From assembly GCF_037975245.1 (NCBI RefSeq), contig NC_092562.1, positions 30,330,054-30,394,053 on the forward strand: a stretch of DNA of 64,000 nucleotides. The letters run 5' to 3'. This document shows positions 1-11,090 of the stretch, in pieces; position 1 is the first letter of the stretch, and each line of letters starts with the position of its first letter. The translations under genes and the position numbers were made by a program. The notes below the pieces were generated by a model. The model made no database searches. It saw nothing but the letters and a program-made list of their open reading frames with translations, and was not told where the DNA came from. The stretch comes from Apostichopus japonicus (taxonomy: Eukaryota > Echinodermata > Holothuroidea > Aspidochirotida > Stichopodidae).

Positions 1-444
1 TTTTTAACAAACTGGGAAGTGTGGATAAACAAAGCTCCTTTATTTTGTGATGTTTTCTTCAATTCAATGAAAATGATAGCTGTTCGTCTACCATGGTTGA
101 AATCAAAACCAGAGTCATGAAGAAAACCAGAGATACTACAAATGAATACACAATATAGATGTGACAGGAACAAATTGGTCTTCTCTATTGATTCCACAAA
201 CATTCGAATTAATAATAAGATTAGTCAATTTAGCTGCTGCATTTTGTGTAATTTTTTGGTGTAAAGGTATAGATGAAAATCAATGCAACAATGTTTGGGT
301 GTTTGAACTTGACTTCATCTGAGAAACTAACTTTACAAAGAAACATTTAATAATTACATAAAAAGGAAGCTTTTGGACACATTTTGCAAAATGCAAGTTA
401 TACATTTGATACATCATGCACATATTATATTACTCATATTGTAG
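1..444. other. Non-coding flank, nothing recognised
   Basis: AT-rich sequence before the minisatellite. I see no exon with splice sites, no long reading frame and no repeat. It lies 3' of the minus-strand gene at 3167-4029, beyond the array. Confidence 0.5.
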
Positions 445-3160
445 CTGGTACGGTCAAAACATCATTACTTATACTTAAGTGTATACACCTCTTTATTTGT
501 GTTCAGTAACTGGTACCATCAAAACATCATTACTTATCATTTACTGTATCCACCCCTTTATTTGTGTGCAGCCACTGGTACCATCAAAACATCATTACTT
601 ATATTTTACTGTATACACCCCTTTATTTGTGTGCAGTAGCTGGTACCATCAAAGCATCATTACATATATTTTACTGTATACACCTCTTTATTTGTGTGCA
701 GTTACTGGTACCATCAATACATCATTACTTATATTTTACTGTATACACCCCTTTATTTGTGTGCAGCCACTGGTACCATCAAAACATCATTACTTATATT
801 TTACTGTATACACCCCTTTATTTGTGTGCAGTAGCTGGTACCATCAAAACATCATTACTTATATTTTCTGTATACACCTCTTTAATTGTGTGCAGTAACT
901 GGTACCATCAAAACATCATTACTTATATTTTACTGTATACACAGCTTTATTTGTGTGCAGTAGCTGGTACCATCAAAACATCATTACATATATTTTACTG
1001 TATACACCTCTTTATTTGTGTGCAGTTACTGGTACCATCAATACATCATTACTTATATTTTACTGTATACACCCCTTTATTTGTGTGCAGTAGCTGGTAC
1101 CATCAAAACATCATTACATATATTTTACTGTATACACCTCTTTATTTGTGTGCGGTAGATGGTACCATCAAAACATCATTACTTATATTTTAATGTATAC
1201 ACCCCTTATTTGTGTGCAGTAGCTGGTACCATCAAAACATCATTAAGTATATTTTACTGTATACACCTCTTTATTTGTGTGCGGTAGATGGTACCATCAA
1301 AACATCATTACTTATATTTTAATGTATACACCCCTTATTTGTGTGCAGTAGCTGGTACCATCAAAACATCATTACGTATATTTTACTGTATACACCCCTT
1401 TATTTGTGTGCAATCACTGGTAACATCAAAACATCATTACTTATATTTTACTCTATACACATCTTTATTTGTGTGCAATCACTGGTAACATCAAATCATC
1501 ATTACTTATATTTTATTGTATACACCTCTTTATTTGTGTGCATTAACTGGTACCATCAAAACATCATTACTTAAATTTTACTGTATACACCCCTTTATTT
1601 GTGTGCAGTAGCTTGTACCATCAAAACATCATTACGTATATTTTACTGTATACACCTCTTTAATTGTGTGCAGTTACTGGTACCATCAAAACATCATTAC
1701 TTATATTTCACTGTATCCACCCCTTTATTTGTGTGCAGTAGCTGGTACCATTAAAACATCATTACATATATTTTACTGTATACACCTCTTTATTTGTGTG
1801 CGGTAGATGGTACCATCAAAACATCATTACTTATATTTTACTGTATACACCCCTTATTTGTGTGCAGTAGCTGGTACCATCAAAACATCATTACGTATAT
1901 TTTACTGTATACACCTCTTTATTTGTGTGCAGTAGCTGGTACCATCAAAACATCATTACTTATATTTTATTGTATACACCTCTTTATTTGTGTGCAGCCA
2001 CTGGTACCATCAAAACATCATTACTTAAATTTTAATGTATACACCCCTTATTTGTGTGCAGTAGCTTGTACCATCAAAACATCATTACGTATATTTTACT
2101 GTATACACCTCTTTAATTGTGTGCAGTTACTGGTACCATCAAAACATCATTACTGATATTTCACTGTATACACCCCATTATTTGTGTGCAGTCACTGGTA
2201 ACATCAAAACATCATTACTTATATTTTACTTTATACACCCCTTTATTTGTGTGCAGTAGCTGGTACCATTAAAACATCATTACATATATTTTACTGTATA
2301 CACCTCTTTATTTGTGTGCGGTAGATGGTACCATCAAAACATCATTACTTATATTTTACTGTACAGTATACACCCCTTATTTGTGTGCAGTAGCTGGTAC
2401 CATCAAAACATCATTACGTATATTTTACTGTATACACCTCTTTATTTGTGTGCAGTTACTGGTACCATCAATACATCATTACTTATATTTTACTGTATAC
2501 ACCTCTTTATTTGTGTGCAATAATTGGCACCGTCACAACATCATTACTTATATTTTACTGTATACACCTCTTCATGTGTGCAATAACTGGTACCATCAAA
2601 ACATCATTACTTATATTTTACTGTATCCACCCCTTTATTTGTGTGCAGCCACTGGTACCATCAAAACACCATTGCTTATATTTTACTGTATACACCTCTT
2701 TAATTGTGTGCAGCAACTGGTACCATCAAAACATCATTACTTATATTTTACTGTATACACCCCTTTATTTGTGTGCAGTAGCTGGTACCATCAAAACATC
2801 ATTACATATATTTTACTGTATACACCTCTTTATTTGTGTGCGGTAGATGGTACCATCAAAACATCATTACTTATATTTTACTGTATACACCCCTTATTTG
2901 TGTGCAGTAGCTGGTACCATCAAAACATCATTACGTATATTTTACTGTATACACCTCTTTATTTGTGTGCAGTTACTGGTACCATTAATACATCATTACT
3001 TATATTTTACTTAATACACCCCTTTATTTGTGTGCAGTAGCTTGTACCATCAAAACATCATTACGTATATCTTACTGTATACACCTCTTAAATTGTGTGC
3101 AGTAACTGGTACCATCAAAACATCATTACTTATATTTTACTGTATACACCTCTTTATTTG
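445..3160. repeat. 66-bp minisatellite, ~41 copies
   Basis: Head-to-tail units of about 66 bp, each with a GGTACC core (ctggtaccatcaaaacatc), a tactgtatacacc segment and tttatttgtgtgcag. Copies differ by scattered substitutions and one-base deletions in the cccc/ctc tract. Because 66 is a multiple of three, long open frames run through the array in several frames; these are artefacts of the period. On the minus strand most units read cacAAATAAAg, a canonical poly(A) hexamer. The right end coincides with the 3' end of the minus-strand gene whose stop codon is at 3167-3169. Confidence 0.95.
3153..3158 (-). promoter_or_regulatory. Poly(A) signal AATAAA
   Basis: On the minus strand AATAAA lies about 8 bases past the TAA stop of the small gene. 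It is the first of a tandem series, since it belongs to the outermost minisatellite unit. Such a short 3' UTR is possible, and later units could give longer isoforms. Confidence 0.45.
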
Positions 3161-3166
3161 GCCACT

Positions 3167-3309
3167 TTACTTTTTATGCCATTCCTCTTCCCTGTCTCTG
3201 GCCCCCAGTTGGGCTTTTCGAACTTCATTCATTTCTTTGTTATGGAATGCTTCCCAATCATACTTTAAATCTGGGTGACTTTCAAGGAAAGCCAGTACTT
3301 CTTTCCGAC
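3167..3309 (-). CDS. Terminal coding exon of the small minus-strand gene
   Basis: 46 codons plus stop. The acceptor tract is a good polypyrimidine run, and the frame is free of stops from the splice site to TAA. Reads GRKEVLAFLESHPDLKYDW, then an acidic/basic helix-like tail. This is the best-supported part of the gene. Confidence 0.65.
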
Positions 3310-3945
3310 CTGAAAATGCAACAAAAATAGTAAATGCATCTAGTTAGATTACTGCACATTTGTTAAAACTGATGAAATGACACATAGTTTGATGTGAAAG
3401 ATTTGGTGTTATTATATACAAAACAAACAATTCAAAAGATTTGTCTGGTAGCCCTTGAAAGTGAGCTTAAAAAACGATAAATAATTTTCTAAATGTGTTC
3501 TCAAAGTATGAGAATGCTAATATTACGTTTTGACAGAGAAACAATTTTTAATCATTTAGGATGGATATTTCAAATATACTTTAAAAAGTTGCAAACGTGA
3601 CGTCATCTTAGCAAATGCAGATTGCGACATAACCCACGCTGCAGTTGCTACAGTAGTCAAAACAAAAACTGTGTTTGAGTACAGATTAATTTCTTCCCTA
3701 ATTTCTGGTGAAATTTCTTTTAAATTAGATCTTTTTAATATATCGTTAAGCCATCATGTATGTTTTGTGATCTTTATGTAACACAAGATAACTTTGAACA
3801 GCAGACTCTTTGTTCTGTACATTGCGCTGTTCAGCTGCAATGCGAAGAACGTTGCATGTAGGCTACTGTAAATCTGATGATAGCAGATAAGTAACAATTG
3901 GAAAAGTTCCCTGAGTTGCAGTATAATCTTACCTGGCAATTTCAT
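3167..3945 (-). CDS. Small two-exon gene, ~51 aa, unrecognised
   Basis: Minus-strand CDS joining 3933-3945 (ATG plus 12 bases, ending CCA G) to 3167-3309 (GT CGG AAA ... AAG TAA). The donor is CCAG|gtaagatt and the acceptor is ttgttgcattttcag|GTCGG, and the phases agree (1 then 2). The product starts MKLPGRKEVL, continues AFLESHPDLKYDWEAFH and ends EEEWHKK. It is very charged, with no membrane segment or signal peptide, and is probably helical. The residue pattern looks like a real conserved protein rather than a chance frame, but I cannot name the family. In the upstream part of the ATG exon a TAA lies in frame, so the ATG at 3943-3945 is the likely start unless a 25-base microexon is used (acceptor ttttacaag|AGAAAGG). 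The 3' end runs into the 66-bp minisatellite. Confidence 0.6.
3310..3932 (-). other. Intron of the small minus-strand gene
   Basis: The 623-bp intron between the two exons, with GT-AG ends on the minus strand. Nothing else recognised inside. Confidence 0.5.
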
Positions 3946-4029
3946 TTCTGCCTTTCTCTTGTAAAATTTTTTAAAGTGTTGTTAGACTGCGGATGTGTCC
4001 CTTCCACTCCACTTGTAATATTTGCCAAC
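3933..4029 (-). CDS. First recognised exon (5' UTR plus 13 coding bases)
   Basis: Minus-strand exon bounded by tctcttttcctgtaaag|GTTGG and CCAG|gtaag. All three frames of its upstream part contain stops, so 3946-4029 is read as 5' UTR and only 3933-3945 as coding. A further upstream non-coding exon must exist because the exon starts with an acceptor; I could not place it. Confidence 0.45.
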
Positions 4030-4841
4030 CTTTACAGGAAAAGAGAAAAAGAACACTTGACTGTAAGCACACTTTAAATGTAGAGAGTAATGAGGCAATG
4101 GTATCAGTACTTCATTACTCTCTACATTTAATGTGTGCCAGTATATAAAATTGGGTAAAGAAACTGGACATAAATAGCCTATTGACTGTAATGATGACTA
4201 GCAATCAATATTTTCAACAACTCTGGCATTATCCAAACCCCCTTATGACTAACACAGAACATTGCCAGACCCAGGAGGAACATAAAAAACAATATTTATT
4301 TCTAGAACTGATATAGTATGAACTACATTTAAGTTAATTGATGATGTCACCTTATACTTCACACCTATACAACATGTTTACCATTATCTTACTCACTACA
4401 TTAAAAGGCTTCTTTGGAAATAACACTTTATTTCTACGGACTACCCCTGATGTTAAGGCTAAATTTATGGGAAACATATCTGCAAAGATTAACACTTTCA
4501 ACATAACAAAGTGGAATTAAAATCATAGATCTGGATGATAGAGAGAGTCAGCAGTTGCTGAAAACAACGTTTGATGGAAATGTTCATGATATCACGTCAT
4601 TTCAGCCGGCCATAAAAGAGTCTTGGTAACTTTCATGAACAATATTACAACAAGGTCATGAACATGCATACATTTCTAGCCATATATTGGAGCTATGCTA
4701 AGCAGGAATAACCAGAATGAAAACATTTTATGGTTCATTGCTGCTGTTCATTAGTTCCATTCATAGGGAAATTTCTAAGAAAGCCCTAGCTATGACAACA
4801 ACAGCAATTCATGCACACAGAGTTTTGTTACCAAAGTAATT

Positions 4842-5505
4842 CTAAGCCCTGCCCTCTCATAAATTTGTATCATATCAATTGCAACTTACAACATGTGTAT
4901 AGGCTATCTGCCAATATCATCATACCAAGTTTGACGAAATTCCGACTAATAGTAGCCAAGTTATTGCAATTTGGAGTTTTTCACATTTGACCCCATTACC
5001 TCATTAATATTCATGAAATGAGCAGCAAAATCAATAGGGTTATCCTACTCACTATGATCCACCCACCAACTAAGTATGGTAATGATCGGTCATCTCCTTG
5101 TTGAGTTATCTGGACAAACTTTTCAAACCGAAATATTGCTAAGCCCGCCCCCTCATAAATATGCATGATATCACTTGCACCCCACATCAGTGTGTAAAGA
5201 CTATCTACCAATACCATCATACCAAGTTTGACGAAATTCCGACTAATAGTAGCCAAGTTATTGCAATTTGGAGTTTTTCACATTTGACCCCATTACCTCA
5301 TTAATATTCATGATATGAGCACCAAATCAATAGGGTTAATCTACTCACTATGGGCCACCCACTAAGTATGGTAATGATCGGTCATCCCCTTGTTGAGTTA
5401 TCGTGCATACAAACTTTTGATACCAACATATTGCTAAGCCCTCCCCCTCATAAATATGCATCATTCCTGCAACACACATCATTGTTTAAAGACTATCTAC
5501 CAATA
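4842..5505. repeat. ~295-bp tandem repeat, 2.3 copies
   Basis: The block beginning ctaagccctgccctctcata recurs at about 5138 and, truncated, at about 5432. Shared landmarks are accaagtttgacgaaattcc, gccaagttattgcaatttgg and cacatttgaccccattacct. The wording (tttgacccc...ttcatgaaat) resembles dispersed repeats common in marine invertebrate genomes, so this is probably a tandemised transposon fragment. ORFs within it are not genes. Confidence 0.8.
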
Positions 5506-8500
5506 TGATAGTCCTACATGTCTAGTATATTATTATATAATTTCTGGAACCCTATGTCACTTCGCTGCCAATCAGCGCTTCATCGAATCAAGCGAATGCT
5601 AAACGAGCAAAATTTGAAGTTTGTACCACATATCTGAAACTTTCTCCTGCATACCCAGCTTCTATGATGTGGAGATTATTCCAGCAGTTACAGCATAGCA
5701 GTTAGTGATATTACACTCCCCCATGGTAGAATTACTCCAACTTCATTCACGCTTCATGGGGGGGCCTTGTTTTTTTTTACCCCCAAAAAATGATGCGAAT
5801 GGGGTAAAAAAAAAACAAGTACTTTCCGGCTCCAATGTACTCTCTATTTTGCCCGAATGAATAAATTTTTCCATAATGTTGATTTTAGAGGTTAGGCAAA
5901 TAGTTTTCATGTCTGTCATGTGTCAAAAATGTTAAATAATTGGGCAGAAGTAACTGAAATTGGCTCAACTCTAATGTTTCTACTATATTACACCACATTT
6001 GTGTAGCATCATATACACACTGTACAGTATGAATATGGCTGAGCATGACATATGACACGAGCCATCCATAATTACGAATTAAGACAATTTCACAATTTTT
6101 TTTCCTTTTTCATGTAAAGGTAGTAGCTCATACTTAGATGTAATTATATGCAAACATGATTTTAAGATACATTCATGAAGAAAATAGCTGTTTTCTAGCA
6201 TTGTTTTTTTTACCCCGTCACTGTTTTTTTTTACCCTGAATTAAGCAAATTTTGGGGATAAAAAAAAACAACATTTTTCGCAAAAAACGACACTTTCCAT
6301 TTACAAAATAGTTATTTTTGTTAGATTCTCTTTAAGAGAATCCCACTCCACACACTTGAACATTGGAACCGAAACAATACCTCTTACTCATCAATTTTTA
6401 GAGCAAACTTTAGGTAAATTGTTTTTTTTTTTACCCCACTTGACTATAATTATTCTTCAATTTTCATTTGGTCACAATTAAAAAAATTATTCAGAGGCAA
6501 AAATAATTATTAACTAAAATGAAACTTACATGTATTTTCATCATAGGATAAGGGATATGAAGCAGAACTTTGGTGTTTCTTTAAAATATTGTTAAGACAT
6601 CCATGATAAATAAAAGCAAGAGCACCAATGGTGCATAAACTAATACTAAGTAATGTGATATTTATTTAGAGGAGATTGCATTTGCAAGGTCAATGTAGAA
6701 AGGTGGGTGGTGGGGGGGGGGCGTAAACTTTCAGACTATGCACAACAATATACAGCAAATTAATACTGTAACCGAGTCTGCAAAAAGAGATATTTGTGGA
6801 AAAAAACTTTAACAATCTTAAAGTGGTAAAATGTACTTAAATACTTTCAACAGTTTTTCTTAAATGTTTAACTTTCATTTTGATTGGAAACTTATTTTTA
6901 TTAAACATTTTCACTGCAATGTTTATGCTCCTCTCTATAAGCAATATAAATTCACATTACTGAAAAGGAAATGAACTCAGATCAGGTCAACAAAATGTAA
7001 CTGAATACTGTGGTTTGTGCTGTGGACGGCAATAATGACCCACTTACCAATTAAAGGCTCAGTTCTGATCAGTTTCAACTCAACTAGTATTAAAGGCATG
7101 TAATGTGATATGATTACCAGGCAGACAATTTGCAAACACCATGGCCTTGTTCACATATTCAGATTACAATCACATGTAAACAGTGAGAGGAATAATCGAT
7201 CAACTTAACTGATTCCCTCTCATGCACACTAATGTGTATTTGACACAGGCTGTGGTATCAGGGAGTTGTTCCATAACAACTCCCTGGTGGTATATGGCTG
7301 TACTATGACTATGTACCTATCAGTTGTAAGAGGGACTCAGTGACATCCCCCTCACCCCTGGAATGGTGCATTAAATGTGCATCATGTCCAAAGATTTATG
7401 TGACTAAGGCTTCCGTCAAAGTGGACATTTGGTGCACCATTACAACTACAATAAGTGTGTCAAGGTGCATCAATGTGCCACAAAGAATCTTTCACGGGCA
7501 GCAAATGGTCAGTCAATTAATGTAAATTTGATGTGGGTCAACGACATGCATCAATGTATCAAATTTACTATGCAAGGATGTGTCAAATGTCCAGCTTAAT
7601 TTTAAATATTGAGGCACCTATCCAGTGGGTCCGAGGGTGCATCATACAATTGATAGGTCCATTATATAAACCTACACCTGAAAAAATTCTAAATGCATTA
7701 ACTTATGGTGACAAATGTAAAGGTACCCCCAAATAGATCCTGTCCAAATGAAAATTTCTGAACATGCTAAATAGGCCATTAACCTATGATAATTTTGACC
7801 AACCGTCACCATCAACCATTTTTAACGTGAGAAGGGAAGCATATTTTGTATGTTGACAAAAACCCCTGATAATTATCGACTCCTAACTGACCTGTGACCT
7901 CAACTTTCTTGAATACCACTGATGCTACCTTACTTGATAATCATTGTACAAGTTTCTTCGTTTATCCACCAAGGACTAAGCAACATATATGTATTTTTTT
8001 ACAGGTGGATGAATAGTCACATAGGATAGAGCTGCAACATGGCTATAGCTCAAACTAGTATGAGCTAAAAACTAGCCAATCGAAACTCGTGCCATCCATG
8101 CATTATTCTCACATATTACTGTGTTGCTAGAAACTCCCCATGTGAGAATCCGCCCTTTAGTAGCACGGACGTTCACTTTTGGACACTGGCAGATTCTGTA
8201 CCATTCAAGGTTATTAGTTTGGAATATAAGCTTGTATATTACGTAACTATTTTCCTTTCAAGTAGCCTGATTTCCCTTAGCCATGCAGCCAAATAAGATG
8301 TAATTTTTACGTTTGATGATTGTTTTACTGTAATAAAAGTCTTAGCTGGATTATTTATATCCAATTTAGTGGTTGAATTTTCCAATTTGTTGCAATATTC
8401 ATCGAAATAGACAAGTTTGAGAAGTTTAATTCCGATCTGAACTTTCAAATCGTGCCGATCCCTGAGCGTACATCCTCCCCAGGAGAAAAGCCCGCGCATT
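5506..8500. other. Non-coding interval with poly-T/A tracts
   Basis: No exon-like frame with splice sites found on either strand. 5765-6440 holds five copies of a T(8-12)ACCCC word in both orientations, including one hairpin-forming pair near 5769-5812. The remainder is AT-rich unique-looking sequence. The reading frames at 7340-7736 and 8239-8499 have no supporting splice sites or recognisable residues. Confidence 0.45.
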
Positions 8501-8559
8501 TCAGTTCAGGCGCTACTTGCGAAAACCCGGTGAAAGTGATCGTGAATCTACACACTACA

Positions 8560-8698
8560 GCGCTGTAAAAAAAATGTACAGGTCTGAAGACTTCGTTCTG
8601 TAGCGAGTTCAAATTGGCCATAAATTCCCTTATTTTTTTGTCTCGGCTTATTGTTCAAGTAGAATAAGGCTACAGAAGAGACTGATTTGGTTGAAGAG
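8560..8698 (+). other. Possible non-coding first exon with splice donor
   Basis: A locally CpG-richer stretch (about 8460-8560) is followed by sequence ending ttggttgaagag|gtgagtact, a strong 5' splice site at 8699. No ORF starts in it. It could be the 5' UTR exon of the gene whose coding exon is at 10345-10750, splicing to the acceptor at 10343-10344. The transcription start is not determinable here. Confidence 0.3.
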
Positions 8699-9049
8699 GT
8701 GAGTACTAGGCTATGAAACATAGGCCTGTTTCACATCCCTCCAATGTTTGTTTCGTTTCAGGTTTGCCGAACTTAGGCTAAGCATAGCCGTAATATAACT
8801 AGTGTTAGGCCTAAGCTAGTACAATGCTAGGTAATCTTAGCCTCACGCTAGACTAGTTTGAGAGTTTCTATAGTATAAAGGTGGGCCTATTACATGTACG
8901 TTGTCGGTTATGTAAGGGTTTTGACAATACGTACGAGTCTAAGATGATAACCTACACATCTAAGTTATCTTCTGGAAGCCTTTGATGTACTTTCGATGAA
9001 CCTTTTGAAGTAAGTACTAAAGTATATGCTTAACTTGTTCTTTAATTTA

Positions 9050-9300
9050 AATGTATAGTTGGCTTAGAAATAGTAGTACTAGGCTACTTACTAATACTAC
9101 TACTAGTACTTAGTGTACTTAAGTCTAACTAGTGTACTTAAGTCTAACTAGTATTAGGCCTAGTAATAGTAGTAGTACTAGTACTACTTACTAATTACTG
9201 CTATACTACTAGTACCAGGCCTAGCCTAGTGTACTTAAGTCTAACTAGTAATAGTAGTACTAGGCTAGAACAAGACCTAGTCTACCTAGGCTATAAACAA
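9050..9300. repeat. CTAG-rich low-complexity tract
   Basis: Irregular repetition of cta/tag words (actagtact, taggcctag, gtgtacttaagtctaactag). A short direct repeat, gtgtacttaagtctaactag, occurs three times. It lies in the presumed first intron of the small plus-strand gene. Confidence 0.6.
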
Positions 9301-9606
9301 GACAGAGCCTAAGCAAAGCCGCTATTACTTGAAATTGGGTGCCTTTGCAGTGGTGTTTGAAACAAGAAAATCAAAACACCATCCTTGTACCAAATTGTGG
9401 CATGTTATCAGCCAAAGCTAGGCATAGGAGATAAATTGACTTCGTTCACAAGAATATAGAAATTGTCCACCTGCAACAAAGACAATGTATCATGATTCTT
9501 AAGTAAATTACACAGGGCAGTTACAAATAAGTAGGCCTACACAAACAACAAAAAATTAGTAGAATTTTTCAAACACTACTTTAAAAAGAACTTGATAAAA
9601 CATAAC

Positions 9607-9829
9607 ATGGAAGAAAACACAACACCACAATTGCAGCAGGCTGTACAGAAAAAGCAATTTAATATTATGAGTTTTAATAGCCAGAGAATGAAAGATAAAA
9701 TGATAGCAGGTTTAGGTCATAGAAGGCTGACTGGGCCTACTACTGCATTGAATTACTTGCCACATAATCTGGACATGGATGGGGACTACTGTCAGTCCAA
9801 AGGGAAGCAGCTCGTTACGTACACACAAG
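9607..9829 (+). CDS. Possible coding exon, unrecognised
   Basis: Open frame from ATG at 9607 (MEENTTPQLQQAVQKKQ...) ending at a donor-like cacaag|gtacac at 9830. 74 codons plus one base. Polar, with no known motif. If spliced to the acceptor at 10345 it would read only 13 further codons before a stop, not the 132-codon frame, so the two are not phase-compatible. No clear acceptor precedes it. It could be an alternative exon or a chance frame. Confidence 0.2.
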
Positions 9830-10139
9830 GTACACACAGTCCCTCCTGTACCTCACTAATCACTCGCCCTGCACATCTTATACATTTATAAATACACTTA
9901 TTTCCATTAATTGTAGCATTGTCTCCCAAGCACATTGGGTAGTAATAACCCCACAAAAAAGGAATAACAAATAAATTACAGTGATTTTTTTCTATAACTC
10001 AATAAATTGCTGTATCAGTCACTTAAACTTATCTTGAGGTCTTTACAATACTTAACAAATTCTTCTCAGACATTCTCAATGAACACTCATGGTGACTAAA
10101 TGCCTCAGTGAGGTAAATTGGCCAAAGTTGACCATATTT

Positions 10140-11090
10140 GAATATGTGGCATGTTTGGGGCCAATACAGTTTTGATGCATGCACATGGCCCAGGTGACCA
10201 CAATAGGAAAATCATTTACCCCCCCCCACCTCTACCGACCAAAATGAATTGGCTCATATAATAACAGACAACTTTGAATGCAAATGTTAAGTCACAAACT
10301 ATTATCTAAGCCCTCTGTTCATTTATTGCTTGTTTTTCTTGTAGAACTGCAATGGCCCGAAAAAGAGGGAAGGAGAAAGTGAAAAGAAGGAGCAAAACAA
10401 GGCGATTGAAGAAAATTAAAAGTAGACCCTTTGCTTCTGAAGAAGTAGGCTGCGACAGAAAGGTTCTGTCATGGATGGCAAAGACCAACTTGGATGATCA
10501 ATGTCCTTCTTCTCCATTTCCTTCATTTCCCAGTAGTAGCCAGTGCTCGGAAAGCCAACAAAGTGATGGGCAGGATACAACTGCCAGCACAGAAACAGTG
10601 CCTAGTGAAAGTACAGGTGATGACACATCTTCCAACACAAAGTGTATTTGTAATATTAAAAAACAAAATATTAAGGAGGATAAACTTATGGATGGGTTTA
10701 TGAAGTGGAGGAAAGCTCACCAATTGGTGGCATTTTATGAAAACCACTAATTTTAAATTCTTGATTCCTTATGATTATGTTCATTTGCATATGACCCATT
10801 TTATTAAGACAGCACATACCATCTTGTGTGGTGTCAGGATAATTGGCTTTCATTTCATTTGGTCACATATATGTCAGCAGTCCACCACCAAAATCCCCCT
10901 TCCCTCTTAAGTTATAACCCTAAGAATAGGTTAATGTAGGGTCATTGGATAATGCAAGTGTCAGCAGGCCTATCCCAAAAAAGTATCTTTTAAAAACCTA
11001 ACATGGTTTGCCTAAGGTGACTGGAATAAGTGAAGGTTTGAAGACAGCACACACCATATTGTGTGGTGTGAAGCTTTGCCACATTCTGTT
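10140..11090. repeat. Segmental duplication, left (intact) copy
   Basis: This block, containing the acceptor, the 132-codon frame and ~350 bp of 3' sequence, is matched by 14080-14945. Shared landmarks are tgttcatttattgcttgttt just before both exons, gttctgtcatggatggcaga/aag inside, and tttcctcttaagtt...ccctaagaatagg downstream. Confidence 0.75.
10352..10750 (+). CDS. 132-aa basic, serine-rich ORF, unrecognised
   Basis: Single-exon frame starting gcaATGG seven bases inside an exon that begins after tgcttgtttttcttgtag. Residues 2-25 are strongly basic (MARKRGKEKVKRRSKTRRLK), like a nuclear or nucleolar localisation signal. Residues 50-95 are Ser/Thr/Gln/Asp-rich and probably disordered. The C-terminus (DKLMDGFMKWRKAHQL) looks helical. 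I do not recognise the family. A decayed copy with frameshifts lies at 14276-14640, so the block was duplicated and only this copy stays open, which is weak evidence of constraint. The simplest transcript joins the donor at 8698 to this exon. Confidence 0.4.
   Translation: MARKRGKEKVKRRSKTRRLKKIKSRPFASEEVGCDRKVLSWMAKTNLDDQCPSSPFPSFPSSSQCSESQQSDGQDTTASTETVPSESTGDDTSSNTKCICNIKKQNIKEDKLMDGFMKWRKAHQLVAFYENH

Noticed and set aside
445-3160. CRISPR-like regular repeats
   Set aside because: Units are contiguous with no unique spacers, in eukaryotic DNA.
479-3278. Long open frames of up to 242 codons (YTPLYLCAVAGTIKTS repeats)
   Set aside because: They exist only because the 66-bp repeat period is a multiple of three; the same DNA is open in several frames and has no start or splice logic.
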